A stretch of DNA of 21,430 nucleotides from positions 10,144 through 31,573 of the forward strand of contig MNCI01023579.1 in NCBI GenBank assembly GCA_015680685.1, read 5' to 3'. The stretch is from Gnetum montanum. Lineage: Eukaryota; Streptophyta; Gnetopsida; Gnetales; Gnetaceae. Below the pieces are notes generated by a model. It was given only the letters and a program-made list of their open reading frames with translations. It ran no database searches and had not been told where the DNA came from. Below are positions 17,405 through 21,430 of the stretch, one piece after another; the stretch's first letter is position 1, and each line of letters starts with the position of its first letter. Both the position numbers and the translations under genes were made by a program.

Positions 17405-18565
17405 TTCCACCAACCTTCAATGTATTATCCAAGTGGAAGTCCACCACAACCTGTTAAGCAACACCAACAATGGAAATACCCACAATCATGGGGGATGCCA
17501 CCACCAAGGCAAAAATACCCCTACTGGCAACTGGATTCATATGGCTACTACGTGCAGCAGCCAATCTCTCCACATGACTCTATTGGTTACATGACACCAC
17601 AACATCACTACCAAGCTCAGGAGTATTATAGGACTCCTTCTCCTAGGGGAGATAACCCACAAAAATACCATCCTCCAAACCCATTTGTAACTCTCACACC
17701 AATAGCTCCATTACCACCTACTCCAGCAATGCAAGGGGAACTCCCCATTCAACCGCAGCAACACAATGCTACGAGGGTTGTGAATCTTCAACCTACTGCT
17801 AGTTTTGACAACTGTATGAAGAGAAGACCTTTCTTCAAAACCAACAGTCCAACCAAGCCCTCACAACCACAAGTTGTTGAGCCTCTAAACACCTCTCCAT
17901 CAAATAAGGCTTCAGAGCTCCCTTCAAACCCAAAATTGAGCTCAACACACATGGTTATGTTAACACATGTTGTTGCTAACTGGATGAAGGAGGGCCACCT
18001 TCCTAAGAAATTCTTTGACCTTGGAAGCCCTCTAATCTATCTCCAAGTCATTGGGAATGAACCATGTAAAGCACTTCTAGACTCAGGTTCCGAAGTCAAC
18101 TTAATATCACAAAAGATGTATAAAGTTTGAAACCTGCCTCTATTAAAGAATAGCAATATTCGCCTAAAGTTGGCCGACCAATCCATCACTATCCCCTTGG
18201 GACTGGTGGAGGACATTGTTACCACTATGTGTGGGTGGTCATACCCAATTGATTTCCTAGTGATACAAGTAAATAATGATAAAGGGGACTTCCCAATAAT
18301 AATGGGAAGGGCATGGATAAGTACCATAAATGCATGCCTAAGAATCCATGATCTTTCCCTAGAAATATCTAAGGAAAAATATTTTGGGAAGATCGAGAAG
18401 AAGAAAGTTCCATGCATCACATACAGTGATATAGGATGTAATTACATACAGGAATGTTCAGCGTTGCCTGCATGCTACCGGTGTGCACAAGAAATTAACA
18501 TACAAAAGTGTCTATATGTAGCAACCACACAACAAGAAGACACCCAGTGGTTGATAGCTAATTAA
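17405..18565 (+). pseudogene. Pro/Gln-rich segment plus aspartic protease, element 2
   Basis: The frame continues past the TAG without a shift. Residues up to about 17930 are rich in Pro, Gln, Tyr and Ser (YYPSGSPPQP, QQPISP, PIAPLPPTPA) and look disordered. The protease follows: HMVMLTHVVANWMKEG, GSPLIYLQVIG, ALLDSGSEVNLIS with an intact catalytic D-S-G at 18080-18088, and FPIIMGRAWIST. One TGA interrupts after MYKV (18128-18130). It then stays open to a TAA at 18563-18565. It is much better kept than the element 1 copy and could have supplied protease recently. Confidence 0.75.
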
Positions 18566-18838
18566 GAGAGAAACTCACCAACGTGCATGGAACTAACTGA
18601 GGGAACAACTCATGCTCACATCGAAAGCATAGATGCACTAGAGCAGGAGCATTGCCAACTTCCAAACATTAACCTAAAAACATCAGTTGGGAGAAGTTGG
18701 AAACCCCTAAAAAATTCAAACAAGCACTCCAATAAGAGATCACCAGTTAATGTGCAACAGACCAAACCTTACCATGAATCTAGAATGGTCAATGCACATA
18801 ATACCTCAGAGAGGGGACAACCTCACTCATTATTTTAG
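18566..18838 (+). pseudogene. Linker fused to pol C-terminal remnant, element 2
   Basis: The start matches the element 1 linker (CMELTEGTTHAHIESID versus CMEPTKSLTCAYVESMD). After a frame slip near 18690, homology to the linker ends near 18733. From about 18742 the sequence matches the extreme end of integrase in element 1 (VNVQQTKPYHESR versus VNIQQVKPFLEPR) down to the TAG at 18836-18838. This is the deletion junction that removed RT, RNase H and most of integrase, about 2.8 kb as measured in element 1. Confidence 0.75.
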
Positions 18839-20770
18839 ATCTCCCCTTGTCAACTTAGTCATGGGGGAGATGGCCACCTCTGTTGATCATTTGAGACTCT
18901 CAGTTCCTTTTTAAGTTTTTTTTTACACATTTTTGGTTTTACAAATTTCTTTAACTTCTCTTGTTTTTGTTTTGCAACATTGTTTATACTCTTTCATTTC
19001 TTTGTGTGTTGTTTATTTTGTTAGGTTGGTCACCTAATAAGTGCTCCTGATGGTGGTATGAATTGTATTCCATTGATTGCTAATGTTTGGTTTTTACCTT
19101 TGAGCTATAATGTTGATACTAAGGTATGGTTCTCTTGATATAACAAGCAATGAGTCCATGTCATCCATACATCCATGAATTTCTATTGTCTCTCTTGGCT
19201 TGGAACTGTACAGTCCCTTTCTTTAAATAATAGAATTATCAATGAATTAGTGATTGGGCATTTCTCAAACTACAGAAGGACTCAAGGATTGAAAAGGGTG
19301 TGACTTCAAGGGGATTTGATGCATTTGTGCTAGCCATTCTCTTGGGTGCTTGGATGTTTTCTTCTTGGATTTTCCTTACCATTCCGATGTTGCTCGATTA
19401 TTGGGAAGTTGAGCTAATAAAAGTAATAAGTCTTTGCATGGTGTGGTTCTCATGCAAAAGAAAAAAAAGAAGAAAAAGTAAGAATTCAAAGCACACCCCG
19501 TAGACAAAATAATCATCTAGGCTAAAAGCACTGGTTATGGAACTAAACAAATATGTTCCCTCTAACTAAGGCCCCCTCTCACTTCCTACTTTTCCTTTTC
19601 TTGTTTCCTCATAATGGTGGTGACTCTTTGGCGGAAACATTCTTGCTACTTCAAGTGGATGGATTGGCCAAGTGTATTAATGTGAAGTCACTGAATGTGG
19701 ATTGTTTGAGGCTGGATTTGGAATGAGATCTACTAAGTCACTTTAACCATACATACACAAGGGGTTGTACACCACCTTGTTCTTGGGACTCCATTCCATT
19801 CTCTTCTCCTCATCATTCTTTCTTCATTTTCCACCTCATTGCTGGTTGTATCAGTATTCTATATTTTGGTGGATGCATTGTTTTCTTTTTGGTACATTCT
19901 TAGGGTTAAGACTTTAACTCTTGCTTCTAAATGACATTTCTAGAGCCTAAAGACTCTTTGAATGTGGGATTGTTAGGGCATTAGGGGCATGAGCCTGCTT
20001 TGGGGAGGACCCATTGACATTCCTACTTGGTGCATCAGTTAACTTCTTTCCCTTAAACATTTCCATAATCAACATTTATTTTGTTCATTTCCACCTCTAA
20101 CATCCATTTTATCAATGTTGCTGTTGTTTCTTTTTCTCCATATTTCTTATTTCTTATCTTTTTCCATTCTATCGCTACTAGAGGATCGCTCTTAGTCATG
20201 GGGGTCATGGTCTAATTTTTTTAATTTTCTCTTAACCCCTACACCTTGGGTAGTCACGAATGTTATATCTTCAGAATCCGCATTAGCCATATCACAACTT
20301 AGCCAATGGACCTTACATCGAGGCAAGGTATCAACTGCATTGTAATTCATTTATCCTTTCTAATATAAGACTGTGTTGTGTGTGTAGATGGAAATCATAC
20401 AACAATGGATTGGATTTGGAGGAAACACTTAGAATGGACTGGTATTGGAGTAGTTATGTAAGGAATATGATTGATGGCTCGCTTATGGATGACCAATGGA
20501 AAGTGCAATCTTGGCGTTGGTAGCAACAAACTTCTTCTTTTCTCTCTTCTCTCTTCTCTTTTCTCCCTCAACTACCAAATAAGGCTGGATGTCAAATGTG
20601 TATAGTGTTCACTCTTGTGGTCATGAACACTAATATTACCATATATTGTAATGATGATCCATTCACGTATCACCCCATTCACCATTAGTGTCATTCAAGT
20701 TAATAATCCCATACCTTCCCAATATTTTGTAAGGAACTCGAGGACAAGTTTTCATTCAGTCATGGGGGTA
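18839..20770 (+). other. Non-coding tail and polypurine tract of element 2
   Basis: No gene is seen. The first 1.2 kb aligns in blocks with 8712-10160. After about 20060 it diverges from element 1 until the final 70 bases. The tract AGTCATGGGGG occurs three times: 18857-18867 (end of pol), 20194-20204, and 20758-20768 directly before the 3' LTR. The last is the natural polypurine tract. A pyrimidine-rich CTCTTCTCTC stretch lies near 20540-20565. Confidence 0.6.
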
Positions 20771-21286
20771 TGATGAGCCGCGATATCACGTACGTGATAT
20801 CGCGTACGCAATATCGTGGCCTGCCGCAATTTCTATAAATAAGAGGCAGCTTTTGTTGTTCTAGGCACTTAGACTTAGACCCTTAGCTAAACTCTTGTAG
20901 TTTTACCATTCTAGAGTTAGAATAATTTCCATGTGCCCACAGTAGGAGTCTTAAAGTGAACGGATCTTTATTCGAGCAAATTGTACCTAAGTGCACATTT
21001 GTGTACGACAATAAAGACAAACTTTATGATAAACCTTGCAGCATGTGGACTAAGCTACATAGTAATTAATTATTTTTGAATGTTTAAATGCTTTCCTAGT
21101 TAATTAATCTCTCTCTCAACCCTTAACTCTCTTAGTCAAGTATACTCAGTATGATCACTTCGAGCATTGTGTAGCACTTGGTAACCCAGTAACGAGTAGC
21201 GTTTGGTAATCCCAGTAGCGTTGCACTGGTTTAGGATGTGTGCAACAAGTGGGAACGGATATTGGTGTTAGGAACAATTAGAACGT
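20771..21286 (+). repeat. LTR, subfamily B, plus strand, interrupted (3' LTR of element 2)
   Basis: It starts TGATGAG right after the purine tract. GATATC sites are at 20782 and 20796 and a decayed one at 20810, each 14 bp apart. TATAAATA is at 20834-20841 and AATAAA at 21010-21015. The R region (CCCACAGTAGGAGTC) matches LTR-A and LTR-C. The U5 is not completed: at the N at 21287 the sequence turns back on itself. Confidence 0.82.
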
Positions 21287-21430
21287 NCACTTGTTGCACA
21301 CATCCTAAACCAGTGCAACGCTACTGGGATTACCAAACACTAATCGTTACTAGGTTACCAAGTGCTACACACATGCTCGAAGTGGTCGTACTAAGTGCAC
21401 TTAACTAGGAGAGCCAAGGGTTGAGAGAGA
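21110..21430. repeat. Inverted repeat of LTR U5 sequence across an N
   Basis: 21201-21251 and 21288-21338 are perfect inverted copies (51 bp) with a 36-bp spacer ending in an N at 21287. Beyond that, homology continues with mismatches out to about 21110 on the left and to the window edge on the right. The right arm is therefore a minus-strand LTR-B segment, not a simple fold-back of the same read. Confidence 0.85.

Larger units (their letters stand above)
16777..20770 (+). mobile_element. Element 2: pol-deleted derivative of the same retrotransposon
   Basis: The interior aligns with element 1 in blocks: leader (3419-3527), gag-like plus protease plus linker (about 3996-5900), the end of integrase (about 8660-8711), the non-coding tail, and the last 70 bases before the 3' LTR. 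RT, RNase H, nearly all of integrase and ORF3 are absent. Gag-protease is better kept than in element 1. It could only move with enzymes supplied by a related element. Its left LTR would be LTR-A at 14951 and its right LTR is LTR-B at 20771, so the two do not match in U3. Confidence 0.7.

Noticed and set aside
18037-18420. Minus-strand frame of 127 codons
   Set aside because: It is the antisense of the protease domain, which is recognised on the plus strand.
19300-19503. 67-codon frame with a hydrophobic start
   Set aside because: The region aligns with the non-coding tail of element 1 without a conserved frame. Chance open frame.
20326-20386. Possible small intron (GGCAAG/GTATCA to TGTGTGTAG)
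   Set aside because: About 60 nt is short for a plant intron, and no coding sequence flanks it.

Overview
The window looks like plant nuclear heterochromatin. It is AT-rich and I found no host gene. It consists of nested, decayed retroelements. The main family is a Ty3/gypsy LTR retrotransposon whose protease, reverse transcriptase, RNase H and integrase read like the plant Athila-type (non-chromovirus) lineage. Part of a plant LINE lies on the minus strand. The species cannot be named from the sequence.

Layout. 1-127: unrecognised. 128-938: an LTR on the minus strand (subfamily B). 939-1292: the 5' part of another minus-strand LTR (subfamily C), carrying a periodic minisatellite. 1526-2569: 3' part of a minus-strand LINE, probably RTE-like. 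2570-3415: plus-strand LTR, subfamily A. 3416-8711: leader, gag-like region, protease, RT, RNase H and integrase of element 1, broken by many stops and a few frameshifts. 8712-10330: non-coding tail. 10330-10450: promoter-like repeat block. 10922-14711: a third long reading frame (ORF3) in the position where Athila elements may carry an env-like gene. It resembles the 'putative plant transposon protein' domain followed by a long coiled coil. It is split by a 930-bp solo LTR of subfamily B (12195-13124) with a near-perfect 5-bp target duplication. 14951-15895: second plus-strand LTR-A, directly after a purine-rich tract. 15917-16776: minus-strand LTR-B, CpG-decayed. 16777-20770: element 2, homologous to element 1 at its leader, gag-like, protease, pol-end and 3' tail regions, but lacking RT, RNase H, integrase and ORF3. 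20771-21286: plus-strand LTR-B, then an inverted repeat of LTR sequence across a single N to the window end.

How the parts relate. Element 1 has a complete domain set but is heavily mutated. Element 2 has lost the enzymes of pol but keeps gag-protease in one frame with only three internal stops over about 1.7 kb, like a non-autonomous derivative. All LTRs share ends (TGATGAG...CTCATCA), the TATA box position and an AATAAA signal. They differ in a U3 block just upstream of the TATA box. That block is an array of short palindromes: GATATC sites in B, GGCC/GTCGAC-type units in A, and CTAATAATTAG in C. The B and A arrays share a 14-bp register. This swappable, phased promoter module is the most unusual signal in the window. 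Most nonsense codons and the decay of one GATATC array can be explained by C-to-T and G-to-A changes, as expected of methylated repeats.
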